NCBI GenBank assembly: GCA_006742785.1
Contig: AP019755.1
Location: forward strand, 434,001 to 498,000
From: Nitrosomonas stercoris
GTDB lineage: Bacteria > Pseudomonadota > Gammaproteobacteria > Burkholderiales > Nitrosomonadaceae
Length of the DNA stretch: 64,000 nucleotides
Reading direction: 5' to 3'
This document shows positions 24,615-33,700 of the stretch, one piece after another. The position numbers and the translations under genes were made by a program. Under the pieces are notes generated by a model. The model was given only the letters and a program-made list of their open reading frames with translations, searched no databases and had not been told where the DNA came from. The first letter of the stretch is position 1; the number at the start of each line of letters is the position of its first letter.

Positions 24615-25033
24615 TCGCGCTGGATACTAACGTTCTATTGCGGTATTTATTGCAAGATGATCCGACACAGTCTGCCAAAGCTGCTCAATTGATTGCTTCT
24701 CACGCTATTATTCTTATTCCGGATATCGTGTTGGTTGAGACGATCTGGACGCTCAAAGGCAGGAAATACCAGCTTAAAAAATCCAAATTGATCAGTGTTA
24801 TCCAGGCATTACTTGTTGAGCAAAGTGTTTGTTTTGAGAATAACCAGGTTGTCTGGCAAGCATTGAATGATTATCGAAGAGCTAATGTTATTAATGGCAA
24901 GCAAGCTGATTTTTCAGATGCCTTGATCGCTAGAAAAGCCGAATTCATGGCAAAGAGCAGATCAATGCCACTAATTGGCACCTACACCTTTGATATAGCT
25001 GCGCAACAACTCTCCGGCATGTTGCCAGCATGA
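24611..25033 (+). CDS. vapC: VapC-type PIN-domain toxin
   Basis: 140-aa PIN ribonuclease with the expected acidic residues: D5 (IALDTNVLLRYL), E43 (LVETIWTL), D100/D103 (ADFSDALIA) and the TFD block (D128). VapC toxins cut tRNA or rRNA. Translation is coupled to vapB by the 4-nt overlap. No lesion is seen. Confidence 0.9.
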   Translation: MIALDTNVLLRYLLQDDPTQSAKAAQLIASHAIILIPDIVLVETIWTLKGRKYQLKKSKLISVIQALLVEQSVCFENNQVVWQALNDYRRANVINGKQADFSDALIARKAEFMAKSRSMPLIGTYTFDIAAQQLSGMLPA

Positions 25034-25394
25034 TGCAATCGTGCTGGATTGCTTCCCATCTGCGGTGGTCGCAAGGACGGCTTTTTACATTGTCATCGCG
25101 AAGCTGCTAAGGCTGTGGCGATCCAGCAATGTTGCCAGTAGAAGCGCATAAAGGTAACTGGTTTCCTGCGTTGATACGATTGTGCTGGATTGCTTCCCGC
25201 CCGCGGCGGTCGCAAGGATGACGACAAAAAAGTTCGTCGCGTCACGTTGTTCCTCTTAATAACCATATGAGAACGTCCTTGCGAGATGGTGAAACCGTCG
25301 AAGCAATCCAGTCCAACCGCTACAATAGAAGTATCAATAATTTTGCGTACTACTATTGTTGTAATTTCTAAATCATCACGTTGCTGATGGCTTA
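25034..25394. repeat. Palindromic repeats before the IS
   Basis: CTGGATTGC arms at about 25041 and 25184, an internal CGATCCAG end at about 25126 and a TCCTTGCGAG / GAAGCAATCCAG arm at about 25272-25311. No 69-bp core and no gene in these 360 bp. Confidence 0.7.
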
Positions 25395-25436
25395 GAGCCC
25401 GTTTACGATCTCATCATTATTCCTTACGATACGTGG

Positions 25437-25802
25437 ATGAAGAGAACAAAATATGCCAGTGATATTAGCAAAGAGAAGTTTGCCGAGATAGAGCCGCTAT
25501 TGCGTAGCGTGAGGCGCAGCACCAAACCCACGACAATAGATTTGTATGAAGTATTTTGTGCTGTGCTGTATCTGCTGCGTACTGGTTGCCAGTGGAGATT
25601 TTTGCCCGGAGAGTTTCCCAAATGGCAGAGTGTATATGCCTATTGGCGCAAATGGAATGAGCCTGACCAGCACGGCGTGAGCGTGCTGGAGCAGGCATTA
25701 AAAAAATCAGGTTGGCGCGGCCCGAGAGAAACTGGGGCGCAACGCTTGCAGCACGTTCTTGATTGTGGACGCGCAAAGCGTGAAGAATACAGACACGGCT
25801 GA
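25437..25802 (+). CDS. IS5-family transposase orfA
   Basis: N-terminal frame from ATG at 25437. Useful sequence runs to the A7 run at about 25698-25704, where ALKK should shift to the +1 frame and continue as QVGAAREKLGRNACSTF. The family-typical junction shows that the full enzyme is about 265 residues. The remainder of this frame is read-through. Confidence 0.88.
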   Translation: MKRTKYASDISKEKFAEIEPLLRSVRRSTKPTTIDLYEVFCAVLYLLRTGCQWRFLPGEFPKWQSVYAYWRKWNEPDQHGVSVLEQALKKSGWRGPRETGAQRLQHVLDCGRAKREEYRHG

Positions 25803-26235
25803 CCAGAAAGGCTATGACGCCGGCAAGAAGGTGTCGGGCATCAAGCGCCATATCGCTGTTGATACCTTGGGGTTGCCGCACGCCATTGCAGTGACGACAG
25901 CGGAAGTGACTGACCGTAACGGTGCATTGCAGGCCTTGAAGCGTTGCAGATCGAGTTTGGGACAAGTGCAAGGTTTGCTGTGTGACGGTGGCTATACTGG
26001 AGCACCATTTGCCGAAAGTGTGCAAGAAATTCTGGGCAAACCTGTCACCGTGCAGATCGCCAAACGCAGCAAACTGCATACCTTCAAGGTTATGCCCAGG
26101 CGCTGGATAGTGGAACGTAGTTTCGCCTGGCTGGAAAAGTGCCGAAGATTATGGAAAAACTGCGAACGTAAACTTGATACCAGCTTGCAGCTCATTCATC
26201 TGGCCTTCCTGGCACTATTACTCAGAAGATCGTAA
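25759..26235 (+). CDS. IS5-family transposase orfB, DDE domain
   Basis: 158 codons from a nominal TTG. DDE residues: D in LIVDAQS, D in LCDGGYTG, and E in RWIVERSFAWLEKCRRLWKN, with the K/R-rich end of IS5 enzymes. The stop codon lies inside the right inverted repeat. Most likely expressed as a frameshift fusion with orfA. Confidence 0.88.
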   Translation: MIVDAQSVKNTDTADQKGYDAGKKVSGIKRHIAVDTLGLPHAIAVTTAEVTDRNGALQALKRCRSSLGQVQGLLCDGGYTGAPFAESVQEILGKPVTVQIAKRSKLHTFKVMPRRWIVERSFAWLEKCRRLWKNCERKLDTSLQLIHLAFLALLLRRS

Positions 26236-26310
26236 ACAGGCTCTAAGCCACTACACTGCTGATGCCTCAAAAACCAAAATCAATAATATTTGTCAGTCTA
26301 TTTTCTTTAT

Positions 26311-26802
26311 TCAAGACTTGGCGCTAGTTTTTTTATTGCTATTAATATAGATCTCCCAAATATCAACACATTTTTTGGCAAGATCAAACGCATTGATGTC
26401 GCCATCCACAGTTTTGATTTTGTATGAAATTGAGATTCCCACTTCTGTTTGCTGGGAAAATCCTTCATCGATGTTAATTGAAGTGTTACTCCCGGAAAAT
26501 TCAGGTTTTTTATTTGACCGAGTTCGGTCATTGAGTTTTAAATGCTTAAGGCTGTTACAAAGATCGGCGCAGATTCGAAGATTACTATTTGATTCAATGA
26601 ATGCTTCAACACAACTCCACTTGCTGCAAGATTTATCGTTCTTAACCCAATCCTTAAGATGGTAGCAATTCTGAAAAAAAGCATAAACATCATCATCGTG
26701 GTGAGGTGATGATTGATTGTGCTGCTTACCTTCATTGATTTTTTTGAATCGTTCAAAATATCTCTTTACTCGCTCAAACTGTTCTTGATATCCGGATTCC
26801 AT
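26311..26802 (-). CDS. Conserved hypothetical protein, possibly HEPN-like
   Basis: 163-aa protein that I do not assign to a named family. The N-terminal half is helical and charged (FERVKRYFERFKKINEG). The middle has two Cys/His-containing blocks, VYAFFQNCYHLKDWVKND and ICADLCNSLKHLKLND, a pattern reminiscent of helical HEPN-type folds, though no RX4-6H motif is present. The C-terminal half is predicted beta-rich. It is a lone gene next to the intact IS. Coding potential looks real from composition and length; function unknown. Confidence 0.6.
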   Translation of the reverse strand: MESGYQEQFERVKRYFERFKKINEGKQHNQSSPHHDDDVYAFFQNCYHLKDWVKNDKSCSKWSCVEAFIESNSNLRICADLCNSLKHLKLNDRTRSNKKPEFSGSNTSINIDEGFSQQTEVGISISYKIKTVDGDINAFDLAKKCVDIWEIYINSNKKTSAKS

Positions 26803-27529
26803 GTGTACTTCTCTTTGTCTATTGCTGAATTATTGATTCTGATACTTCCCTCTCCAACCCCACCAACCCAATAAAATTGGATGTGCAAAGAATAAAACAC
26901 CCGCTCTATTATTTAAGCGTCAAAAAGAGGTGGTTTGGCGGGTTATTGTTATTGCTAGTTTCGTGGTGGTGATGACAATGTGGCCGTATTTCTATACCAA
27001 GCAGAAAATCGTCCTTGCGAAGCGATGGCATCTTTGCCTGTCTTTGCGACCGCTGCAGGCGGGAAGCAATCCAGCCAACCATTAACGCAGGCAATCAGTT
27101 ATCTTTTCCATCTCGCTGCCGTTGTTGCTGGATCGCCACCCAACAACTGGGCTGCCACGTCGCGTTGCTCCTCGCAGTGACGTCCTTCGCGATGACGGTG
27201 GAAAAATGTGCGTCTTTGCGCGTCCTTGCGAGGCGGCGCAGCCGTCGAAGCAATCCAATTCCTCCGTTGCCATTGTCACTCTGAATTACCACGTCGCACA
27301 GCTTCTCGTAATGGCGCTGAAAAAAGTCTGCTGTATCGTATTACACCTCGCAGTGCTCATCAAAAATCCCCCACCCCCCCCATCCCCAGACATATTCACA
27401 AACAGAAGGGGTTTTCTGGCTTTGTTCTTTCCGTTGCGGTTAAAAAAAGAAAAGCTGTTTTTCTGTTTATTCCCCTAAACCTTTTTCGCCACGGTCCGTT
27501 ACAGCTCTCACGGCGGTTGCTACTCTGCA
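26803..27529. repeat. Palindromic repeats and fliC upstream region
   Basis: Contains the only 69-bp core on the minus strand (27128-27196), flanking arms (GAAGCAATCCAG at about 27063 and 27247), and 27360-27529 of unique DNA upstream of fliC. Short open frames here are repeat read-through. No gene seen. Confidence 0.65.
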
Positions 27530-27556
27530 AAAATCAAAGCAGGGCAAGGCCGAAAA
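27530..27556 (+). promoter_or_regulatory. Sigma-28 (FliA)-type promoter for fliC
   Basis: GCCGAAAA at 27549-27556 matches the flagellar -10 consensus GCCGATAA in 7 of 8 bases. The -35 side (AAAA, 15 bp upstream) is only a partial match to TAAA. It would give a leader of about 63 nt before the fliC ATG. A second candidate, TAAA at 27476 with TCCGTTAC, is weaker. Confidence 0.5.
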
Positions 27557-27626
27557 ATGGTGGAGCTATATAGACAGCGCCACAAGACTTTAATAAGTAA
27601 TCAACCTTTAAGAGAAGGAGAAACAA

Positions 27627-29042
27627 ATGGCACAAATTATCAATACCAACGTTGCGTCACTCAATTCACAACGTAGCCTGAATGCTTCACAAAATTCATT
27701 GAACACCGCGTTGCAGCGTTTATCCAGCGGGCTGCGCATTAACAGCGCCAAAGATGATGCCGCTGGCCTGGCGATTTCCGAGCGCATGACCTCACAAATC
27801 CGTGGCTTAAATCAGGCTGTGCGTAACGCGAATGATGGCATTTCACTGGCACAGACGGCTGAAGGGGCACTCAGCGAAATCGGCAACAACTTGCAGCGTA
27901 TTCGTGAGCTGGCTGTGCAATCTGCCAATGCTACCAACTCCGCTTCTGATCGCGCTGCGCTACAAGCTGAAGTCGCTCAATTGGCAGCAGAAATTGATCG
28001 CGTGGCCACCCAAACTGATTTTAACGGCACCAAATTGCTGGATGGTTCTTTTACTGCTCAGGCTTTCCAAGTGGGTGCTAATGCAGGCCAAACAGTTTCT
28101 ATTGATCAAATTGCCAATGCGCGCTCTAGTTCACTTGGCCAATACCAAGGTTTCTCTTTACAAAATGAAAGTATTGGGACTGCTAACAATACAGCCGCTA
28201 GCCAGAGCATCACTATTGATGGTGTCGCACACAGCCTGGGCAGTATTGCCAACGATGCTAAAGATTTAGCCAATGCAATCAATAGCAAAAATATTGCGGG
28301 TATGACAGCTACGGCCAATGAGACTGTCAGAACAGCTGGAACTTCTGTCATCACCGCTTCGGCCAATGGTGTTTCCACTTTTGAGTTGAATGGTATTACC
28401 ATAAATTTGACAGGCACTGGGGACGCTTCTTCTAATCGTAGCTTGGCAATGGACGCGATTAACTCCCAATCTTCAGTAACAGGTGTACGTGCTGTTGATA
28501 CTGGAACAGGTTTAGAGTTGCGCGCTGCTGATGGTCGCAACATCACGGTAGACAACTTCGTTGTTGGTAGCAATACAGCTGCTACATTGAAAGATTGGGG
28601 CTTGGATGGCAACATTATCGAAGGAGCTAAAATTAATCTTAACTATAGCGCTCCAGCTGGCGTAAGCGGCAATGTTACATTCTCTGGCGCATTTAATCCT
28701 GGACCTATTGCAATTGGAGCTACTGGTGTAGCGGTTAATGCTATTGATATTTCTACGGTCAGTGGTGCTAGTGACGCCTTAGCCTCCTTAGATGCTGCAC
28801 TGACCACCATCAACTCCTCGCGTGCTGACTTGGGTGCAATGCAGAATCGTTTTGGCTCAGTGGTTACCAATCTGCAAACCACCAGTGAAAATCTGTCTGC
28901 TTCCCGCAGCCGTATTCAGGATGCTGACTTCGCTGCTGAAACCGCTGCACTCACCCGTGCACAAATCCTGCAGCAAGCTGGTGTGGCTATGCTGGCTCAA
29001 GCCAATGCACTGCCTAACAACGTACTCTCGTTGTTGAGATAA
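27627..29042 (+). CDS. fliC: Flagellin
   Basis: 471-aa flagellin. The conserved N-terminal D0/D1 segment (MAQIINTNVASLNSQRSLNA to about residue 165) and C-terminal D1/D0 segment (about residue 385 on, ending ANALPNNVLSLLR) enclose a variable Ser/Thr/Asn-rich surface domain, a possible glycan acceptor. Strong Shine-Dalgarno GAAGGAG before ATG at 27627. No signal peptide, as expected for type III export. flaG follows after 1.7 kb of repeats; fliD and fliS are not in the window. Confidence 0.95.
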   Translation: MAQIINTNVASLNSQRSLNASQNSLNTALQRLSSGLRINSAKDDAAGLAISERMTSQIRGLNQAVRNANDGISLAQTAEGALSEIGNNLQRIRELAVQSANATNSASDRAALQAEVAQLAAEIDRVATQTDFNGTKLLDGSFTAQAFQVGANAGQTVSIDQIANARSSSLGQYQGFSLQNESIGTANNTAASQSITIDGVAHSLGSIANDAKDLANAINSKNIAGMTATANETVRTAGTSVITASANGVSTFELNGITINLTGTGDASSNRSLAMDAINSQSSVTGVRAVDTGTGLELRAADGRNITVDNFVVGSNTAATLKDWGLDGNIIEGAKINLNYSAPAGVSGNVTFSGAFNPGPIAIGATGVAVNAIDISTVSGASDALASLDAALTTINSSRADLGAMQNRFGSVVTNLQTTSENLSASRSRIQDADFAAETAALTRAQILQQAGVAMLAQANALPNNVLSLLR

Positions 29043-29071
29043 ACACCGCACCTTCACAGGTGATGTGAACA

Positions 29072-29122
29072 AAGCAATCCAGCCGCCAGCACAACCCAGG
29101 CACTGGATTGCTTTTGTGTTTT
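29072..29122 (+). terminator. fliC terminator built from repeat ends
   Basis: Perfect 12-bp arms AAAGCAATCCAG (29072-29083) and CTGGATTGCTTT (29104-29115) with a 20-nt loop, then TTGTGTTTT. The arms are the outer ends of the interspersed repeat family placed back to back. Confidence 0.7.
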
Positions 29123-30194
29123 GACAGCCTCCTCGCCGGCATTACAAGAAACAATGCGACACGACGAACCCTTTTCACCGTCATCGCGAATCCCGTAGGG
29201 ATGTGGCGAACCAGAGTGACAGTGGTAACAAAAGAACTGGATTTGCTCCGTTGAACGGTTGCACTGGATTGCTTCACGCTTACGCGCTCGCAAAGACAGC
29301 ACATTTTTCCACCGTCATTACGAGGAGGCATAGCCGACGTGGTAATCCAGAAACAAGGGGTAAGGATAACAAAAGACTAGACTAGATTGCTTCTCACCTA
29401 CGGTGATCACAAAGACGGTGTAAGCAAGAGGAATGGCAACAAACCACCTCGTCATCACGAAGCCTGACAAGGCTGTGGTGATCCAGAGTGACGGGGGTAA
29501 CAAAGGAACTGGATTTGCTCCGTTGAGCGGCTGTGCTGGATTGCTTCGACGGTTTCACCGCCTCGCAAAGACGGTGTAAATAAGAGGAATGGTAACAAAC
29601 CACCTCGTCATCACGAAGCCTGACAAGGCTGTGGTGATCCAGAGTGGCAGTGGTAACAAAGGAACTGGATTTGCTCCGTTGAGCGGTTGGATTGGATTGC
29701 TTCAGTAGCTGCGCTGCTTCGCAAAGACGTACTTCGTTGTTGCAATGGTAGTTTCTTCAGCGTCATTGCGAAACCCAACGGGTTGAAGCAATCTAGCACC
29801 AGAGTAACAAAAGGCATAAAGGCTGGATTGCTTCGACGGTTTCACCGCCTCGCAAAGACGGTGTAAGCAAGAGGAATGGCAACAAACCACCTCGTCATCA
29901 CGAAGCCTGACAAGGCTGTGGTGATCCAGAGTGGCAGTGGTAACAAAGGAACTGGATTTGCTCCGTTGAGCGGTTGCACTAGATTGCTTCAGCAGCTGCG
30001 CTGCTTCGCAAAGACGGAATTCTGTTGTTGCAGAGATGGTTTCTTCAGCGTCATTGCGAAACCCAGCGGATTGAAGCAATCTAGCACCAGAGTAACAAAA
30101 GGCATAAAGGCTGGATTGCTTCGACGGTTCCACCACCTCGCAAAGACGGTGTAAGTCTTTGTTGTCGCAATCGCAAAGGTAGACGAAAAGAACA
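29123..30194. repeat. Tandem ~285-bp repeat array between fliC and GIY-YIG gene
   Basis: Long units with the order CTGGATTGCTTCGACGG arm, ACCACCTCGTCATCACGAAGC arm, GGTGATCCAGAGTG end, GGAACTGGATTTGCTCCGTT, CTGCGCTGCTTCGCAAAGAC, and GAAGCAATCTAGCACCAG. Unit starts at about 29538, 29822 and 30111 (spacing about 284 and 289 bp). Earlier, more diverged units occupy 29170-29530. No gene supported. Confidence 0.75.
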
Positions 30195-30482
30195 ATGAAA
30201 GATCCATGTGTTTACATCATGGCCAGCAGGCGTAACGGGACGTTGTACACCGGGGTGACTTCTGATCTTGTCCAGCGCGCCTGGCAGCACAGGGAAAGCA
30301 TGGTGGAGGGATTCACCAAGAAATACGGCTGCAAGTTGCTGGTTTGGTATGAACAACATGGCTCGATGGAAAGCGCGATTTTGCGGGAGAAACAAATCAA
30401 GGCAGGCAACCGTGCCAGAAAATTAGCTTTGATTGAAGCACAAAATCCCCAATGGCGGGATTTGTACGAAGAAATTGTGTGA
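30195..30482 (+). CDS. GIY-YIG domain protein
   Basis: 95-aa single-domain GIY-YIG protein (VYIMASRRNGTLYTGVTSDL; then R and H in VQRAWQHR; E in MESAILREKQIK and the terminal N-P-W-DLY region), similar to YhbQ/UPF0213-type small proteins. Catalytic tyrosines and arginine of the family are present. Substrate of these short members is mostly unknown. It is embedded in the repeat array between fliC and flaG and probably arrived separately. Confidence 0.85.
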   Translation: MKDPCVYIMASRRNGTLYTGVTSDLVQRAWQHRESMVEGFTKKYGCKLLVWYEQHGSMESAILREKQIKAGNRARKLALIEAQNPQWRDLYEEIV

Positions 30483-30753
30483 ATAGGAGTGATGGAAGCG
30501 GAAAGTTGGGCTGCTTCGTTGAATGGTTGGACTGGATTGCTTCGGCAGCTTCACTGCTTCGCAAAGACGGGATACTTCGTTGTTGCAATGGCAGTTTCTT
30601 CAGCGTCATTGCGAAACCCAATGGGTTGAAGCAATCTAGCACCAGAGTAACAAACAGCATAAAAACTGGATTGCTTCACGCCTCACGGCGTTCGCAAAGA
30701 CGGGCAAAGATGTGGTTTTTGTTAGTGGTAGTAATTAAGAAAAGGAGGGAAAT
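30483..30753. repeat. Palindromic repeats before flaG
   Basis: CTGGATTGCTTCGGCAGC arm at about 30532, GAAGCAATCTAGCACCAG end at about 30628, another CTGGATTGC at about 30666. AGGAGGG at 30743 is the flaG ribosome-binding site. Confidence 0.7.
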
Positions 30754-31101
30754 ATGGATATGAATGTAGCAGGTGTAGCGGCTGATTTGGTGCAGGCTGC
30801 GATGCCGGTGCAGCCGGTGGTTCGGTTGGTGGGCGAAGGTGAATCAGCTACTGTACCAGCCAAGGGCGAGACAACCAAACCGGAGCAGGTGGAAGCGGCG
30901 GTTGCGCAGATTCAGCAGTTTACGCAGGCGCTAACGCAAAATCTGAAGTTTTCCATTGATGAGGACACTGGTAAAACGGTGGTCAAAATTGTGGATGTGC
31001 AAACGCAAGAGGTGATTCGCCAGATTCCTTCGGAAGAAGCAATTAAAATTGCCGGCGCACTGGGAAAAATTCAAGGCTTGCTGTTCAATGGCCAGGCGTA
31101 G
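30754..31101 (+). CDS. flaG: FlaG flagellar protein
   Basis: 115-aa FlaG. The N-terminus is variable and Ala/Pro/Glu-rich; the conserved half begins at about residue 60 with LKFSIDEDTGKTVVKIVDV and RQIPSEEAIKIAGAL. FlaG genes usually lie directly between fliC and fliD and affect filament length; here repeats and a GIY-YIG gene separate it from fliC, and fliD is not downstream. Strong AGGAGGG Shine-Dalgarno. Confidence 0.88.
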   Translation: MDMNVAGVAADLVQAAMPVQPVVRLVGEGESATVPAKGETTKPEQVEAAVAQIQQFTQALTQNLKFSIDEDTGKTVVKIVDVQTQEVIRQIPSEEAIKIAGALGKIQGLLFNGQA

Positions 31102-31232
31102 TAGACATTCAGGCAGCGAACACGCTGCCACCCCTCGCCTTTCTCACCTCTCCCCGTGCAACAAACCGTTTTCTTGCTTTGTTCAAGGTAAAAACCGGAT
31201 GCGGGAAATCGCTGCCTCATCTTGTTCACAGG

Positions 31233-31508
31233 TTAATAAACAACATCGTGGCTTCCAATATTGATCGGGATAATTCGCTTGTCCTCAATCAGGAATTCCA
31301 GTGTAATCCGATAAGAAAGATTAATTGAAATGGCATATATTCCCTGCAGTTTGCCGCTCAATGCATGCAACCGCAGGGAAGGATGATAGGGATTTGCTTC
31401 GAGGATTTGCAGCATTTTCAAATATTGTGCACGCAAATCAGGATGATGCTTTAACCAGCGTGCCGCCCGCTGGTTATAAGCATCCGTAAAGATCAGGGAA
31501 TAACCCAC
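31233..31508 (-). CDS. RelE/YafQ-like toxin
   Basis: 91-aa RelE/ParE-superfamily toxin ending in NIGSHDVVY, a terminal H-D-x-V-Y typical of YafQ/RelE-type ribosome-dependent RNases. Basic residues and SYRITLEF strand are also present. The gene follows its antitoxin by 3 bp. No lesion seen. Confidence 0.8.
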   Translation of the reverse strand: MGYSLIFTDAYNQRAARWLKHHPDLRAQYLKMLQILEANPYHPSLRLHALSGKLQGIYAISINLSYRITLEFLIEDKRIIPINIGSHDVVY

Positions 31509-31511
31509 TGT

Positions 31512-31769
31512 TTACTTCAGTGTATCCAGCCGTGCAAGATGCGCTTCCGGCGATGCCTGCTCATAACGTCCGGCAGCCAGGTCTGCGCGTGTTTCTGCCA
31601 GCGCGGCAATCAATTCACACTCTCGTAAATAATAGTAATGTTCCAGCTGCATGACGACGTAGCGATTTTTGCCGCGCACAGCAATCATCGCTTCCGGCTG
31701 CTCCTCCAGTTGCGCTTCGATCGCCGCAATGCCTCTGGTTTTGAGATCGTTTGCATTAATAGCATTCAT
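31512..31769 (-). CDS. Phd/YefM-like antitoxin
   Basis: 85-aa antitoxin. The N-terminal Phd/YefM fold is visible as NANDLKTRGIAAIEAQL and AMIAVRGKNRYVVMQLEHYY; the C-terminal acidic tail would bind the toxin. First gene of the pair. A TATAAT-like box lies about 40 bp upstream (TATAAT in minus-strand GCGTATAATAG). Confidence 0.82.
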   Translation of the reverse strand: MNAINANDLKTRGIAAIEAQLEEQPEAMIAVRGKNRYVVMQLEHYYYLRECELIAALAETRADLAAGRYEQASPEAHLARLDTLK

Positions 31770-32078
31770 TTTTTAATCCTTTAATCGTACGTTACAAACT
31801 TCTATTATACGCATTATTAATCGCTCTATATAAAGCACTATTGAACGAATGAATGCAGCAAGACCAGCGACAACATAAGCAAGATACACAAAAGCGAAAG
31901 CTTTCCTCCGTTGAAACGGCTGTACTGGATTGCTTCCCAACGACTGGGTTGCCACGTCGGCTACGCCTTCTCGCAAGGACGACTTTTTACATCGTCATCG
32001 CGAAGGACGTCACTGCGAGGAGCAACGCGACGTGGCAGCCCAGTTGTTGGGTGGCGATCCAGAAATAAGAATGCATGA
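31770..32078. repeat. TA leader and repeats at left edge of duplicated block B
   Basis: 31770-31870 is AT-rich leader of the antitoxin gene. 31925-32062 is repeats, including a CTGGATTGC arm at 31925 and a 69-bp core at 31994-32062. No gene. Confidence 0.7.
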
Positions 32079-32333
32079 CTAATCAGCAAATACTTCTTCG
32101 ATGGTTTGGGCAGTTAGTATGCGTTTGCTCCAGAGTTCCAAGGTGGGCGAATTTGCCTGTTTGACGCGGGTACTAATTGCTTCACTCACAGCGCCAAAAC
32201 GCCATTCCAGTAAGCGTAGCAACAAATCCATTTTCCCTTCCTGCAATCCTTCCTGTCTTCCTTTCTGTAATCCTTCTTCAATTCCTTGTTGTTTCCAGTT
32301 TTTTGTCCAGTCTTTGACACGTTCTGAAAGCAT
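32079..32333 (-). CDS. RpnS-like intragenic C-terminal protein, copy 4
   Basis: 84-aa in-frame product from M249 of the long gene, AGGAGGT at 32341-32347. With three GLQK/GRQE/GLQE units it has the longest variable helix of the set. Confidence 0.68.
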   Translation of the reverse strand: MLSERVKDWTKNWKQQGIEEGLQKGRQEGLQEGKMDLLLRLLEWRFGAVSEAISTRVKQANSPTLELWSKRILTAQTIEEVFAD

Positions 32334-33077
32334 GGTGTGTACCTCCTGTAAATCCTGAATTTCGTCAAATGCCACTGTTGGCATTCTGCCTGGTAAGAAT
32401 ACCCGTTTCAACCAGATAGTGAATGCTCGGCGCAAGTTGCTTTGTTGCGGGGATTGTAACCAGGCAATCAACGCTTGTAACACTTGTTGGACATCTTCCG
32501 GAGTGCGGCTGTTCTCTAACCGAAATAATGCAGCGGCCAGGTTGCGTAGTTCTGCCAGTTCATGTTCATGGTAGCTGCCTTCGTCCAGCAGCAAATAGTG
32601 CAGGTGCGGACGGTAGCGCTCCAATCCGCCTGGCGCAGGGGTGATCAAGTCTGCAATGTCGGCTGGGGCTTGCCAGCGTGGATCGCCGTTATACAGCACG
32701 ATGGGTAGCACAGGTGGCAATGGTTCATTGGTTTTAACTGCCTTGCTTCTGATCAAATCCTGATATAACAGGCCAACGTAAGTCATAATGCGCACAGCCA
32801 TGAACCAATCTACGGAAGATTGAAATTCAATCAGCAGGTAGACATACAGCCAGGCGCTGTTCTGATGGTTACCCTGAACGTTCTTCCAACGTATGCGCCA
32901 GATGATATCGTCGTGGCGATCTCGCAGATCATCGCTGACATAGCTGCCGCTGGCCTTCTCTAAGGTAGAGAAATCCAGTTCTTCGATCCAATCTTCCTTG
33001 ACAAACCCACGCAGCAAGTCTGCCACCATTTCGGGATGGGTGAAGAGCAATTTATAGCTGTGATCGTGATCATCCAT
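32079..33077 (-). CDS. Rpn family nuclease (RpnL), copy 4
   Basis: 332-aa Rpn protein and the longest copy. Nuclease core as in copy 2 (DRHDDIIWRIR, LIEFQSSVDW). The linker is GLQKGRQEGLQEGKMD, three four-residue units more than copies 2 and 3; DNA there is a 12-bp tandem array. Start MDDHDHSY at 33077 has no Shine-Dalgarno. Counterpart of copy 2 in the duplication. Confidence 0.88.
   Translation of the reverse strand: MDDHDHSYKLLFTHPEMVADLLRGFVKEDWIEELDFSTLEKASGSYVSDDLRDRHDDIIWRIRWKNVQGNHQNSAWLYVYLLIEFQSSVDWFMAVRIMTYVGLLYQDLIRSKAVKTNEPLPPVLPIVLYNGDPRWQAPADIADLITPAPGGLERYRPHLHYLLLDEGSYHEHELAELRNLAAALFRLENSRTPEDVQQVLQALIAWLQSPQQSNLRRAFTIWLKRVFLPGRMPTVAFDEIQDLQEVHTMLSERVKDWTKNWKQQGIEEGLQKGRQEGLQEGKMDLLLRLLEWRFGAVSEAISTRVKQANSPTLELWSKRILTAQTIEEVFAD
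32341..32347 (-). promoter_or_regulatory. Strong internal Shine-Dalgarno inside rpn copy 4
   Basis: AGGAGGT on the minus strand, 7 nt before the internal ATG at 32333. Confidence 0.78.
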
Positions 33078-33700
33078 GCTTAAAGTGTAGCGGAATAGAA
33101 GAAATAAGGGGATGCTTTAACGGATAGACTGGATTGCTTCACGCTTGCAGCGTTCGCAAGGACGACATAATGAGAAAAGTGGGATGCTGCGCCGTTTCGC
33201 AAAGACATGATAATGGGATACTGAATTGCTTCGTCGACCTCCGATCTTCTTGCAATGACGCGCAAGGAAGGCTTTTTACATTGTCATCGCGAAGGACGTC
33301 ACTGCGAGGAGCAACGCGACGTGGCAGCCCAGTTGTTGGGTGGCGATCCAGTAATAATATCAACAAATACACAAAGGTGACCGCTTCCTTTCTTGATATG
33401 GCTGTTCTGGATTGCTCCCGCCTCACGGCGATCGCAATGACTGTTTTTTTATGCTGTCATCCTATGCCTGCAAGGCTGTGGCGATCCAGCAATGCTACCA
33501 GTAGAAGCGCATAAAGGTGACTGGTTTCCTGCGTTGATACGATTGTGCTGGATTGCTTCGTCGGCCCCCTGCCTTCTCGCAAGGACGACGTATTTTATTG
33601 TTGCGGTAGACATTTTTTCGTCATCGCGAAGGACGTCACTGCGAGGAGCAACGCGACGTGGCAGCCCAGTTGTTGGGTGGCGATCCAGGCACGATAATGG
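33078..33700. repeat. Repeats between paired rpn genes, block B
   Basis: rpn leader at 33078-33128 and 69-bp cores at 33283-33351 and 33620-33688. Sequence appears unchanged from 22419-23041. No gene. Confidence 0.8.

Larger units (their letters stand above)
25395..26243 (+). mobile_element. Intact IS5-family element
   Basis: 849 bp with terminal inverted repeats GAGCCCGTTTACGATC (left) and GATCGTAAACAGGCTC (right; its reverse differs by one base). Flanks are TTA on the left and TAA on the right, so a clean direct repeat is only TA. Both transposase frames and the A7 frameshift site are undamaged, so this is the candidate autonomous source for the copies at 1-690 and the right part of 4694-5508. 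Confidence 0.92.

Noticed and set aside
27476-27502. Second sigma-28-like promoter (TAAA then TCCGTTAC)
   Set aside because: Its -10 box matches only 5 of 8 bases; the site at 27549 is better placed and better matched.
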